From positions 206,974 to 270,973 of the forward strand of contig NZ_JQCB01000001.1 of the NCBI RefSeq assembly GCF_001437435.1: a DNA stretch of 64,000 bases. Direction: 5' to 3'. Positions 8,619-16,881 of this stretch are shown here, one piece after another. The stretch is from Furfurilactobacillus siliginis (GTDB lineage Bacteria > Bacillota > Bacilli > Lactobacillales > Lactobacillaceae). The notes under the pieces are model-generated. The model had not been told where the DNA came from. It saw nothing but the letters and a program-made list of their open reading frames with translations, and ran no database searches. The stretch's first letter is position 1, and the number at the start of each line of letters is the position of its first letter. Both the position numbers and the translations under genes were made by a program.

Positions 8619-9534
8619 TAATAGTCTCCTTTGATGTAAGTGTGACAAGAACCCGGCCCCGACTATGAGACATCTTCGCGTAACGCTGCGCTTCTTTGAC
8701 CTGCGTAAACAAAAACTGACGATCTACTGGAATCACTAACTCATGTGCAGCAATTTGACAAATAAACTGCCGGTAACCGGCTGCGTTAAATTCCTCATGG
8801 ACAAATGTTAAATTATCAATGACATCAGATTCTGTCAGCGCAATCGAAATAACCGGTACTGCCGGCATCCATGTCCTCAATCGTTGTAATAATTCTTCGC
8901 TCCCGGCGAGATCAATCACAACAGTCGTCTCCGTTAACACAGGTAGGCTAGTGACGGTGTAGCACACATCAGTTGGGCGTTGCTGCCGAAAGTATGCCTG
9001 ACTAGCCGACGACACGATTGGCCAAATATGTCCGCTAAAATCGCTCAGTTGCTGCAGGAGAACCAAGCCGATAACTGAATTAGCACCTGTGATCACCACA
9101 TTATTAACAGCACGTTCGTGAATTGCTTGAACAAGTGTCAGGGCGGTTCCTGGGCCAGCCGTCAATGCCGCGGCCTGCTCGTCGCTAACTGCATCGGGTA
9201 ATGGAAATACAAACTCCCGCTGGGTCATCACGACATACTCACTGTATGAGCCTTTCGGGTTCATGATTAAAACACGCCGGTTCATCAACGCCTGATCTTG
9301 TTGTTCGCCAACCTCAACGACCCGACCAACACCGCCAATTCCAATCGTTCGTGGTAATTTTGCGGCCGCTTCAGCCGTTGCATGTGGATCAAGTTCCCGT
9401 TTCCAGTCAGATGGCACAACTGGCAACATGGTCATCTTGATCAAAATCCCATTAACTGGCACTATTGGCCGCGCAATCTCTGCAAGCGCTAAACCATCAA
9501 TGCCCGAGAAATCCGTTTGATAAATTGTCTTCAT
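8611..9534 (-). CDS. Quinone reductase-like medium-chain dehydrogenase
   Basis: 307 aa, MDR superfamily. The N-terminal GroES-like part contains PSDWKRE and IGIGGVGRVVEVG. The NAD(P)-binding fold starts near residue 140 (NNVVITGANSVIGLVLLQQL). No structural-zinc cysteines are seen, so it is the zinc-free quinone oxidoreductase or crotonyl type. It probably reduces quinones or enals with NADPH. A good sigma-70 promoter (TTGTCA at 9597-9602, 17 bp, TATAGT at 9574-9579) lies upstream. It is divergent from a TetR gene that probably controls it. Confidence 0.82.
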   Translation of the reverse strand: MKTIYQTDFSGIDGLALAEIARPIVPVNGILIKMTMLPVVPSDWKRELDPHATAEAAAKLPRTIGIGGVGRVVEVGEQQDQALMNRRVLIMNPKGSYSEYVVMTQREFVFPLPDAVSDEQAAALTAGPGTALTLVQAIHERAVNNVVITGANSVIGLVLLQQLSDFSGHIWPIVSSASQAYFRQQRPTDVCYTVTSLPVLTETTVVIDLAGSEELLQRLRTWMPAVPVISIALTESDVIDNLTFVHEEFNAAGYRQFICQIAAHELVIPVDRQFLFTQVKEAQRYAKMSHSRGRVLVTLTSKETIND

Positions 9535-9573
9535 TCGTTACTCCTTTAGTTACACGTTGTATTTATGTTAGGA

Positions 9574-9623
9574 ACTATACGCCTCTATTTACAGATTGAC
9601 AACTTTTTATTTACCGATTGTAC
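9574..9623. promoter_or_regulatory. Divergent promoter with a direct-repeat operator
   Basis: The quinone reductase promoter on the minus strand is TTGTCA-17-TATAGT. Overlapping its -35 is a direct repeat, TTTACAGATTGACA (9588-9601) and TTTACCGATTGTAC (9610-9623), 22 bp apart. It is a likely TetR site, although TetR operators are usually palindromic. Confidence 0.5.
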
Positions 9624-9689
9624 TTATAATCAAAGCAAACGGTTCTTTTATGCTATAATGACGGCATTACTTTACTGGAGAAAGCACTC

Positions 9690-10277
9690 ATGACCGAAAA
9701 AAAAAGAGCCCCACGGAAGACGACCGCTGAGCTCACTCATAATATTTTTAAAGCTGCTATCGATATTTTAGATAATGACGGCTATGAAAAGGTTACCTTT
9801 AATAATATCGCGCGGGCCGCACAAACCGGGCGTCCCGTCCTCTACCGTCGCTGGCAATCTGCTTTTGAATTACTATTAGACGCTGAAGATTACTTCGATG
9901 ATACTGAAATAAATGACTTTTCAGAACTTGATTTCACTGGCAAATCCTTGCGAGAGAATCTGATTACGAGCCTCGCACACTTTGACAGTTCCCGCCAATT
10001 CTTACGGGCTGTCTTAATTGAGCTTGGTAATGATAATCCAGCAGTTCACAATTACTTTGCCGAGTTACATCGGCAACAACTGTACATTATGGAACGCATC
10101 ATTAGCCAGGCACAATTAGCTGGTGAACTACACCATACAGTGACGGATAACGTTAAGCTGCTGCCATTTAACCTCTTGCTTTATCAAGCAATGGTTGACC
10201 AACAGGACGTTTCAGCCGACTTTGTCACCCACATGGTCGACACCATCGTGTTACCTGCCATCATGGCACAACAATAA
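9690..10277 (+). CDS. TetR/AcrR-family regulator
   Basis: 195 aa. The N-terminal helix-turn-helix (about residues 13-60: TAELTHNIFKAAIDILDNDG, NIARAAQTGRPVLYRRW) is of TetR type; the helical C-terminal ligand domain is unspecific. A TATAAT box lies at 9654-9659 and GGAG precedes the ATG. It is divergent from the quinone reductase gene and followed 18 bp later by the deformylase-like gene, so both are likely in one transcript. Confidence 0.9.
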   Translation: MTEKKRAPRKTTAELTHNIFKAAIDILDNDGYEKVTFNNIARAAQTGRPVLYRRWQSAFELLLDAEDYFDDTEINDFSELDFTGKSLRENLITSLAHFDSSRQFLRAVLIELGNDNPAVHNYFAELHRQQLYIMERIISQAQLAGELHHTVTDNVKLLPFNLLLYQAMVDQQDVSADFVTHMVDTIVLPAIMAQQ

Positions 10278-10295
10278 CCTTGCAAGGAGCATTTC

Positions 10296-10706
10296 ATGAT
10301 TAAATCGATTAACCATAACCTGACAAGCTTAAAGAAGCCATCAACACCGGCGACCAAAGCAGACCTAGCAACAGCCACCAACCTTCTCGATACGCTAAAG
10401 GCACACCAAGCGGAATGTGTCGGCATGGCAGCCAACATGATTGGCGTTCACAAACGAATTATCGTCGCACAAATCGGTCCGTTCGCACTCGCCATGATCA
10501 ACCCAAAGATTACAGCACAACACGATCCGTACCAAACGACAGAGGGGTGCCTATCATTAACTGGTCACCGCCTTACTAACCGTTTTAAAACGATTACCGT
10601 ATCTTATCTAGATCAAAACTTCAAAACGCACACCGGTGACTTCAGTGACTTTGCGGCACAAATCATTCAGCACGAAATTGATCACTGCAACGGGATCCTC
10701 ATTTAG
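10296..10706 (+). CDS. Peptide deformylase-like protein with altered motif 1
   Basis: 136 aa, peptide deformylase fold. Metal ligands are intact: Cys85 in EGCLS, and His126/Glu127/His130 in HEIDH. Motif 1, normally GxGxAAxQ, reads VGMAANMIG, so the formyl-binding Gln is Met48. This matches the short second deformylase-like paralogues of streptococci and lactobacilli, some of which do not serve as the essential deformylase. AAGGAG precedes the ATG. A bidirectional terminator follows. The principal def gene would lie elsewhere. Confidence 0.85.
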   Translation: MIKSINHNLTSLKKPSTPATKADLATATNLLDTLKAHQAECVGMAANMIGVHKRIIVAQIGPFALAMINPKITAQHDPYQTTEGCLSLTGHRLTNRFKTITVSYLDQNFKTHTGDFSDFAAQIIQHEIDHCNGILI

Positions 10707-10711
10707 TTTAT

Positions 10712-10763
10712 AAAAATAACGGATTTGAGATAAATTTAGCCTTATCTCAAATCCGTTATTTTT
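10712..10763. terminator. Bidirectional terminator
   Basis: AAAAATAACGGATTTGAGAT pairs with its complement ending in TTATTTTTA. It serves the deformylase-like gene (+) and the convergent MFS gene (-). Confidence 0.9.
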
Positions 10764-11934
10764 ATTCTTTAATTCTGGTATGTCCAAGCAACATAATGAT
10801 GACCAACACCAAGATGTACACTGGTAATACTGTAATCGCACCTGTATGCAAAGCACTCATCAGGTAGGTCAACAAACTGATCAGCAAGTAATAGCCAAAG
10901 CTGAACAATCCACTGGCCAGTCCGATGACATCTCCATAACCAACTAAGGCTAACTGTAATGCCATTGGTAACGTGATGTTCAAACCATAGAACACCACAA
11001 AGATAAACAATACCATCCACCCAAACTGATTAACGACACTCGCTCCAACCAACAGCACACTCCCAATAACAGCGGTTGTTAAACCAATGCGAGTCACTGC
11101 GATTGCTGTATGATTCATAATCAAACGATTAACCGTAATCGCACCGAAAATATTAGCGAATGCCAATGCTAAGCCTAAGGTTCCATACGTAATCGGCGTC
11201 AGCTTAAAATGATCGATAAAGATAAACGGCGCTTCTGCATAGTAGCTAAATAAAATACCGTTGATTCCACTGATCAAGATGGCATAGACCCACACCGTTT
11301 TATCAGTTAGTAATCGTTTAACAAGTGTCCAAAACTGACCCTTTTTCATTGGTGTTTGGACTGCTGAAATTCGTGTCTCAGGCAATCGGAAGCCTGCATA
11401 TAAAAGCAAACTAACGGCCATGATAATCAGAAATGAAAAGACACTCTTATAGCCATAGTAGGTTTGTAATAACCCACCAATTAAAGGACCTAGCGCTGGC
11501 GACAAAGCCATTGCGGCGGTTACCGCGGCAAATACTTTCGTCGCACGAACCCCATAAAAGGACTCGCGCATGATGGTCTGTGTCACCACTGATCCGCTGC
11601 TTGCTCCAAACGATTGAGCCAACCGGAAAAGCAGCAACCAGCCAAACGATGGTGCTAGTAACAAGCCGATATTTCCCAGGAAATACACGGCAATTCCAAG
11701 CAGCATCGCAGGTCGTCTCCCAAAACGATCAGACAGCCATCCCCAAAACACGACGCCAATCGCAAAGGCGATGAAATAACTACTCATCGTCAACTGACTT
11801 GTTTTAGCTGAAACCATAAGTGCCTGGCTTAACGCAGGTAGTGATGGTGTAAAGATTGACTCACTAATTTGTGGGAAACCCACTAAACAAATAATTATTA
11901 AAATAGATGACACACTGTGCCGGACGTTTTTCAT
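10762..11934 (-). CDS. MFS drug exporter, Bcr/CflA (DHA1) type
   Basis: 390 aa with 12 likely membrane segments. Bcr/CflA features are FTPSLPALSQ after TM1, motif A WGWLSDRFGRRPAML near residues 66-80, and the motif C-like ALSPALGPLIGG. It predicts efflux of a drug or metabolite. GGAG lies 8 nt before the ATG. A 20-codon leader ORF ends 21 bp upstream of the start, which hints at translation-dependent control. Confidence 0.88.
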   Translation of the reverse strand: MKNVRHSVSSILIIICLVGFPQISESIFTPSLPALSQALMVSAKTSQLTMSSYFIAFAIGVVFWGWLSDRFGRRPAMLLGIAVYFLGNIGLLLAPSFGWLLLFRLAQSFGASSGSVVTQTIMRESFYGVRATKVFAAVTAAMALSPALGPLIGGLLQTYYGYKSVFSFLIIMAVSLLLYAGFRLPETRISAVQTPMKKGQFWTLVKRLLTDKTVWVYAILISGINGILFSYYAEAPFIFIDHFKLTPITYGTLGLALAFANIFGAITVNRLIMNHTAIAVTRIGLTTAVIGSVLLVGASVVNQFGWMVLFIFVVFYGLNITLPMALQLALVGYGDVIGLASGLFSFGYYLLISLLTYLMSALHTGAITVLPVYILVLVIIMLLGHTRIKE

Positions 11935-11955
11935 GATTAATCTCCTAAATTTAGA

Positions 11956-12018
11956 TTATTGGGAAAAACGTCCTCCATCAATTACGGTCACGCTAGCAAT
12001 ATATGTTACATATAACAT
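11956..12018 (-). CDS. Putative 20-residue leader peptide of the MFS gene
   Basis: The minus strand carries GAGGAGG 8 nt before an ATG at 12018 that opens 20 codons (MLYVTYIASV... ending GRFSQ) with a stop at 11956. The exporter starts 21 bp later. The very strong ribosome binding site and close spacing resemble leaders that sense ribosome stalling ahead of resistance genes. A palindrome TATGTTA-CATA-TAACATA (12002-12019) overlaps the leader start and could be an operator or a hairpin. No protein evidence is available; this may be chance. Confidence 0.45.
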   Translation of the reverse strand: MLYVTYIASVTVIDGGRFSQ

Positions 12019-12109
12019 ACTGGTAACCTCCTCTCGTACAAAGTAATCGCTAGTATAACATGTGGCCATCTGAAAACAACCACCACAATTAAGTGATGGT
12101 TGCTGTCTG

Positions 12110-12619
12110 TTAGCTTCGTAATGGGACTTTGATGACTTCTTCCGAGTCACCATTCAGTAAAATATGTTCTACAGAAATCTGGTCGATTACCGCTGTTAGC
12201 TTTAGCTGCATTGCTGTTAACTGTTGGCGAACCTGCTTCTGTCTTTCAGAGTTCACGTGTGCCACAGTAATGTGCGGCTCATAAGGAATATCAGCACGCA
12301 AAAAGCTAGTAAATAATGGATTTTGATAGAGTGTTTCATGAAGCTTTCGCAATTCGTTAACCCCTTGCGTTAGTGCTAACCACAAGTAGCCCTGGTCATC
12401 TCCACCAAGTTTGGTCGTCTGTATTTCAAATGGCTTATATCCGTTAGTTGCCATCATTATTGCCGCTTTAATATCCGCATCTGTAGCAGAAGATTCAAAT
12501 GGAAATACTAATGAGATGTGTGGCCGAATATGTGCAGCCAATGGGTCGTATTCATTACGAACTCGTTGAATATCTGAATCATCACTAATCTTTGGAAAGA
12601 TTAAAATTGATCTTTGCAT
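12110..12619 (-). CDS. 2'-5' RNA ligase/phosphodiesterase family protein
   Basis: 169 aa. Two HxT/Sx motifs define the 2H phosphoesterase fold: His34-Ile-Ser36 in HISLVFPF and His116-Ile-Thr118 in PHITVAHV. These proteins act on 2',3'-cyclic or 2'-5' linked phosphates, and in Bacillus the relative YjcG is of unknown role. The biological substrate is not predictable here. It is the last of three closely spaced minus-strand genes (13398 to 12110). Confidence 0.85.
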   Translation of the reverse strand: MQRSILIFPKISDDSDIQRVRNEYDPLAAHIRPHISLVFPFESSATDADIKAAIMMATNGYKPFEIQTTKLGGDDQGYLWLALTQGVNELRKLHETLYQNPLFTSFLRADIPYEPHITVAHVNSERQKQVRQQLTAMQLKLTAVIDQISVEHILLNGDSEEVIKVPLRS

Positions 12620-12628
12620 TGCACTACC

Positions 12629-12973
12629 TCACCTATTAAAGTCTTCAAGATACGCCTGGGCAACGAGCATCGCTGCTAGTAATGGTCTGGTACGCCGGTC
12701 CATCAAGCTATCGACGTCATATTTAGCACGAGCAGTTCTAGTTTTATGAATAATTGAAGCAATCGGCGCTTTGGCTGCCATGACTTGGTCGCCGGTGACA
12801 GCAGTTCCATCACCGACAATCAGTTGACGTGCCACCTGCAACGCTTGAATCCGATTCTTCAACAGCGTGGCTTGCGCAGTTCCCTCAGCAAACTTCGGCA
12901 CCATGCGCTCACATTTTGTAATCGTTTGTTGAATCACTTTAAGTGCGGCTTGTGCTTCTGAATTAAGCGTCAT
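12629..12973 (-). CDS. Hypothetical protein, helical, 114 aa
   Basis: Not recognised. The composition (Ala, Gln, Lys-rich; QAALKVIQQTITKCERMVPK) predicts helices and possibly a coiled coil. The C-terminal RPLLAAMLVAQAYLEDFNR looks like a conserved motif. The start ATG lies 2 bp after the stop of the upstream membrane protein, so it is translated from the same message. No signal peptide is seen. Confidence 0.65.
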   Translation of the reverse strand: MTLNSEAQAALKVIQQTITKCERMVPKFAEGTAQATLLKNRIQALQVARQLIVGDGTAVTGDQVMAAKAPIASIIHKTRTARAKYDVDSLMDRRTRPLLAAMLVAQAYLEDFNR

Positions 12974-12975
12974 TA

Positions 12976-13398
12976 CTATTTCTCCGTCAGTGCCGTGGTG
13001 ACCAAATTAATTAGCATTGCAATGGCAGCTGGCAGTAAAACAACGCCTAGTCCAATAACCATTGCACCCGGTGCGTCGCCAAAATCAGCTGCTCGATAAA
13101 CTAACGGTAAGATGCCAAGTAAGACAACACTCATTTCAATGAATACATTTCGTAGCTGATGTACCTGTTTAACTGCCGCGCTGGTTGGTTTAAGTAAGTG
13201 AAAGCCAAGGATTGCCGCCCAAATTGTTAACGCCAAAACAAAGTACCCGGCGACACCAGCTAATACTTGCTGCCAGATCAAGGTACCATCAGCCACTGAA
13301 TGTTGCAGACCAAATGAAATGACAACCGTTAAGAATGCGACGACAGCAACTGTTGCAATCATCACAGCAGCTGGTAAAATCGTTTTTTTATTAATCAT
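12976..13398 (-). CDS. Four-TM membrane protein of unknown function
   Basis: 140 aa with four hydrophobic segments at about residues 9-31, 46-68, 87-104 and 113-135, and a basic loop between the second and third (HLLKPTSAAVKQVHQLRN). The family is not recognised. GGGGGG precedes the ATG. It heads a three-gene minus-strand operon with the 114-aa protein and the 2H phosphoesterase. Confidence 0.7.
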   Translation of the reverse strand: MINKKTILPAAVMIATVAVVAFLTVVISFGLQHSVADGTLIWQQVLAGVAGYFVLALTIWAAILGFHLLKPTSAAVKQVHQLRNVFIEMSVVLLGILPLVYRAADFGDAPGAMVIGLGVVLLPAAIAMLINLVTTALTEK

Positions 13399-13491
13399 CT
13401 GTTTATCCCCCCCGTTGAGCCTTTAGTATACCGATTTCGGTATCTCACAGTGTTGCTCAACCGAATCTTAAGTAAAAGTCCACAATATCCG

Positions 13492-14049
13492 CTAAACATT
13501 AAACAACCGTGCCACTTTCTTCACCGCAGTCTGTACCTCCACTAAATCGGGCAACTGCTTGGTCGCAATCGTATGATTTAAAATTGTCATGACCAAGGCC
13601 ACATCTACTTCAAGTTGAAATGGCGTCAACGTTTTTGTGCTATCGTACAGTTTGAAAATGTTCGTAATTCGCGTCTGAATCGCCGCATCTAACCCCAGTT
13701 GATTCGGTAATACGATTGTCCGTAAAGCACGCACCTCATCATTACGTTGAATGTACAACGCATCAATTAAAGGTAATAAGGATGCACTCGAATCAGCCAA
13801 ATTCAACTTTGCATCAGCCGTCTGCATACGTTTGGCAAATAACTGATCCATATCTTCGACAAATGCGGCAATCAAGCGCTCGGCTAATTGATATTTATCC
13901 GCATAATGTGCGTAAAACGTCTGTCGATTGATCATCGCTGCATCCGCTAAAGTTTGAATTGATACATGTTCAAACCCCACCTGCAAGACTAACTCAATGA
14001 ATGATTGTTTAATTGCGCGCTCGGTTCGTTTAATTCGTAAGTCTGTCAT
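13492..14049 (-). CDS. TetR-family regulator
   Basis: 185 aa from the ATG at 14049 with AAAGGAG upstream; an upstream GTG/ATG extension is disfavoured. The helix-turn-helix spans about residues 8-55 (TERAIKQSFIELV, VSIQTLADAAMINRQTFYAHYADK), the DhaS/AcrR-like form with NRxTFYxHY. The C-terminal domain has no recognised ligand signature. It is divergent from a 50-codon membrane peptide. Confidence 0.88.
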   Translation of the reverse strand: MTDLRIKRTERAIKQSFIELVLQVGFEHVSIQTLADAAMINRQTFYAHYADKYQLAERLIAAFVEDMDQLFAKRMQTADAKLNLADSSASLLPLIDALYIQRNDEVRALRTIVLPNQLGLDAAIQTRITNIFKLYDSTKTLTPFQLEVDVALVMTILNHTIATKQLPDLVEVQTAVKKVARLFNV

Positions 14050-14189
14050 TGCCGTTGCTCCTTTACCATTAACCAACACTCTAGGATAAAATGTGTGCCT
14101 ATCTATACATATTTACTAACTCTAATCATATCTTATCCCGAACAAGTGGCTTAAGCTATCACTAATCATCTTTGGAGGCGTTACATAAC

Positions 14190-14342
14190 ATGACAAAATA
14201 CATTATTTTCGGCATTGAACTACTCGCATTTGTACTCTGGGCTGTGTTTGGACCCCGCCAATCGCTACTGTTGTACATCAGCGGCTTCGTTCTGATCGTA
14301 ATCGTGTCACAACTTTTCCATCACTTTTTAGGAGCCAGATAA
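14190..14342 (+). CDS. Small membrane protein, 50 aa
   Basis: An open frame starting MTKYIIFGIELLAFVLWAVF with TTTGGAGG 11 nt upstream. It has two hydrophobic stretches (residues 4-20 and 26-43) joined by GPRQS and ends HHFLGAR. It lies between the divergent TetR gene and the SDR gene. It resembles the YrdB-like (DUF2568) small membrane proteins only loosely; function unknown. Confidence 0.6.
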   Translation: MTKYIIFGIELLAFVLWAVFGPRQSLLLYISGFVLIVIVSQLFHHFLGAR

Positions 14343-14412
14343 ATCTCGCTTGACTTAGAGTGACTCTAACGTGTCATACTGCCTATCGAACAAACAATTG
14401 GGAGGCAATGAC

Positions 14413-15249
14413 ATGACACAAACATGGTTTATTACAGGTAGTTCCCGCGGTCTTGGTCGCGCAATTACAGAAAATGCATTAGCAGCAGGCGATAACGTTG
14501 TCGCAACTGCTCGTAACTTAACCGCATTGGCTGACTTAGTTGCCAAATACGGCACTCAGCTCTATCCACTACAGTTAGACGTCAGCGATTCCGCAGCAGT
14601 AACTCGCGCAATTACAGCAGCAACACAGCATTTCAATCAAATTGACGTTCTCGTCAACAACGCCGGCTATGCCAACATGGCTGCTATTGAAGAAACTGAT
14701 CTCGCAGACTTCAAGGCACAAATGGACACCGACTTTTATGGCACGTTATCGACCATTCAAGCAGTCTTACCACAGATGCGTGAACGTCGTGCCGGCCATA
14801 TTATCAACATCAGTTCAATCGGCGGCCGCACAGGTAGCGCAGGACTAGGCGCTTATCAAAGTGCCAAATTTGCTGTCAATGGCTTGACGGAAGTACTCGG
14901 CATTGAGGTTGCACCATTCAATATTCAGGTAACAACCGTTGAGCCTGGTGGGATGAAGACCGACTGGGGTGGAAAATCCATGGCCGTTGCCACTGACTCA
15001 CATTATCAAGAAACGGTCGGTCAAGCCGTTACTATGATTCATAACGCTTGGGAAACCGACAATACCGTGCGCTATGCCAGTGATCCGACTAAAGTGGCCA
15101 CAGTAATTTATAAACTAAGTGAGATGACCGCCGCTCCACGACACCTATTGATTGGTAAGGATGCTGCCCAATCAGCAAGCGATAGCGCTAAAAAACTCGC
15201 TGAAAGCGATGAAAAATATCGTGCTTTAACGAATGCAACTGGTTTTTAA
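14413..15249 (+). CDS. Short-chain dehydrogenase/reductase
   Basis: 278 aa from the ATG at 14413 (GGAGG 8 nt upstream). Classical SDR features: TGSSRGLG near residues 8-15, NNAGYA, ISSIGG with the catalytic Ser, and YQSAKFA with catalytic Tyr/Lys. The family is that of oxidoreductases with a long C-terminal tail (residues 230-278 rich in Ala, Asp, Lys). The substrate is not predictable. A bidirectional terminator separates it from the convergent MarR gene. Confidence 0.9.
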   Translation: MTQTWFITGSSRGLGRAITENALAAGDNVVATARNLTALADLVAKYGTQLYPLQLDVSDSAAVTRAITAATQHFNQIDVLVNNAGYANMAAIEETDLADFKAQMDTDFYGTLSTIQAVLPQMRERRAGHIINISSIGGRTGSAGLGAYQSAKFAVNGLTEVLGIEVAPFNIQVTTVEPGGMKTDWGGKSMAVATDSHYQETVGQAVTMIHNAWETDNTVRYASDPTKVATVIYKLSEMTAAPRHLLIGKDAAQSASDSAKKLAESDEKYRALTNATGF

Positions 15250-15264
15250 TTACGCATTAACTGA

Positions 15265-15306
15265 AAAATCGAGAGTGGGACATCTTGTCCCACTCTCGAT
15301 TTTTTA
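15265..15306. terminator. Bidirectional terminator of the GGGACA/TGTCCC type
   Basis: AAAAATCGAGAGTGGGACA pairs with TGTCCCACTCTCGATTTTTT across a two-base loop. It is related to module 1 of the dispersed repeat and overlaps the stop of the MarR gene. Confidence 0.92.
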
Positions 15307-15732
15307 TGAATCACCTTGTAACTTTTCTAACAGCGCAATCAATGTCGTCTGTTCCGTCTCCAACAACTTTCCAGCTAACGCATTCGTTTCATTTTCACGA
15401 ATGCACTTAAACTGCTGCACAACCTGCTGTCCGGTATCCGTTAAATACAGTTCCTTATTGCGTGTGTTATCACTGGGAATCTTACGACGAACAAGGCCAG
15501 CACTATCCAGTCGTTTTAACAGGCTCGATATGGTTGCCGCACGCCGTCCAATGATATTGACCAGGTCGCGCTGAATCATCCCTGGCTGCTGCGCAATGAT
15601 TGCTAAGATTGTCGTTTGTTGCATCGTTACCCCAGCTTGCTGCACCATCTGCTCAGCAATTCGTTGCTGCTGACGGACATCCAGCTGTCTGAGCAATGTT
15701 AAAATCCGCTCACCATTTTCATATTCAGTCAT
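15304..15732 (-). CDS. MarR-family regulator
   Basis: 142 aa from the ATG at 15732 with AGAGGAT upstream. Winged-helix core at about residues 38-95: TTILAIIAQQPGMIQRDLVN, ATISSLLKRLDSAGLVRRK, DNTRNKELYLTDTG. It is divergent from the SGNH hydrolase gene. A long imperfect inverted repeat in the shared intergenic region is the likely operator. Confidence 0.9.
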   Translation of the reverse strand: MTEYENGERILTLLRQLDVRQQQRIAEQMVQQAGVTMQQTTILAIIAQQPGMIQRDLVNIIGRRAATISSLLKRLDSAGLVRRKIPSDNTRNKELYLTDTGQQVVQQFKCIRENETNALAGKLLETEQTTLIALLEKLQGDS

Positions 15733-15767
15733 CGTTATATCCTCTGTCCACCATTTTACCAAACAAT

Positions 15768-15833
15768 TAGTATAGCTAACAGTTTGACAAACGGTCATAA
15801 TCAGCATACAGTATCTAACTGTTAGACATACTA
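15768..15833. promoter_or_regulatory. Inverted-repeat operator between marR-type and SGNH genes
   Basis: TAGTATAGCTAACAGTT (15768-15784) and AACTGTTAGACATACTA (15817-15833) are reverse complements at 15 of 17 positions. They flank both divergent promoters, a layout suited to MarR binding at both ends; looping is inferred. Confidence 0.6.
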
Positions 15834-15854
15834 ACTAAATGGAGGCTCACGCAC

Positions 15855-16535
15855 ATGACCAATAAAACAACCGAACTCACAAACTTGCATCCAGACATCC
15901 TAAAATTCCAAAATGACTTACGGAAGCGTTATGCCACAGAAAATAAAGCTGTCAAACCTGATCAAATTCTCTTTGTCGGATCATCACTAATGGAAATTTT
16001 CCCAATTGCCCGTTTTCAAGAAGAACAGCAACTTGGTCTCGACAAAGTCATTTACAACCGTGGCATCCGTGCAACAACGACTGCTGATTTACTCGCACAT
16101 ATGGATACACTAATTTTTGATTTGCAGCCCAGCAAGATTTTTATGAATATTGGTACAAACGACATCGGTTTCAATGTCCCGAAGGAAGATTATCTCAACA
16201 ATTATGCCGAGATTTTAGATGAAATCCATGCCCGACTACCCAAAACAACAGTTTACCTAATGGCCTACTATCCCATTAATGTCACAGCTTCCTTTGGTGA
16301 GGACCATCATGAACATCGGGCCTTATATGCACACCGTTCTAACGCATTATACGCTGCTGCCAGTGCTGATGTTGCACAGCTGGCGCGTGAACACGACGCT
16401 GAATTTATTAATGTTAATGCTGGTTTAACTGATGCTGACGGAGATTTACGTACTGATCTAACTTTTGACGGCGCGCATATGTTACCGCAAGGATTCCAAA
16501 TCGTACTTGAGAACATGATGCCCTATTTAAAATAA
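15855..16535 (+). CDS. SGNH/GDSL hydrolase
   Basis: 226 aa esterase/lipase-type hydrolase without a signal peptide, so probably cytoplasmic. Block I GSSLME gives nucleophile Ser44, block II is NRGIRATTT (Gly70), block III GTND (Asn102), and block V DGAH gives Asp205/His208. It probably deacylates a small ester or carbohydrate. The start ATG follows GGAGG by 9 nt. A terminator follows. Confidence 0.9.
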   Translation: MTNKTTELTNLHPDILKFQNDLRKRYATENKAVKPDQILFVGSSLMEIFPIARFQEEQQLGLDKVIYNRGIRATTTADLLAHMDTLIFDLQPSKIFMNIGTNDIGFNVPKEDYLNNYAEILDEIHARLPKTTVYLMAYYPINVTASFGEDHHEHRALYAHRSNALYAAASADVAQLAREHDAEFINVNAGLTDADGDLRTDLTFDGAHMLPQGFQIVLENMMPYLK

Positions 16536-16542
16536 AGCTTTA

Positions 16543-16574
16543 GCCGATCACAATTTTTTTGGTGATCGGTTTTT
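16543..16574 (+). terminator. Rho-independent terminator after the SGNH gene
   Basis: Stem CCGATCAC/GGTGATCGG followed by TTTTT. Confidence 0.8.
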
Positions 16575-16589
16575 GTTTCACATGAAACA
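16574..16589. promoter_or_regulatory. parS-like palindrome (CACATG variant)
   Basis: TGTTTCACATGAAACA, one mismatch to consensus parS, abutting the SGNH terminator. Confidence 0.6.
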
Positions 16590-16662
16590 TTTCATACTGG
16601 TCAGTAAAACATCTGGCAAGCCTTTTTATTGCTATAATTGAGGGGAAAGGACGTGTTCACTC

Positions 16663-16869
16663 ATGAGAAGAACATTTACCGCATTATCACTAATCTCCCT
16701 TGCAATCGCAATTATCAAACTGGTCATTGCAGGACTACAGCACGATTTTTGGTCGCTTACGCCAGTCATTGCCTACAATGCACCACAAGGCATCTTCGGC
16801 TGGTCACTCACGTTAGCCCTTATCTTCTTCATCATTTCCCGGTTCTTTAACAAACACTCACGCTCATAA
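16663..16869 (+). CDS. Small two-TM membrane protein
   Basis: 68 aa: two hydrophobic segments (about 6-25 and 46-62) and a basic C-terminus (RFFNKHSRS). AAAGGA lies upstream at long spacing. It ends 12 bp before yaaA and is probably cotranscribed with it. Family not recognised. Confidence 0.6.
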   Translation: MRRTFTALSLISLAIAIIKLVIAGLQHDFWSLTPVIAYNAPQGIFGWSLTLALIFFIISRFFNKHSRS

Positions 16870-16881
16870 AGGCTTACGACC

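Noticed and set aside
12019..12153. Upstream extension of the leader ORF (65 codons)
   Set aside because: The better ribosome binding site belongs to the internal ATG at 12018; the extension overlaps the 2H phosphoesterase gene end.
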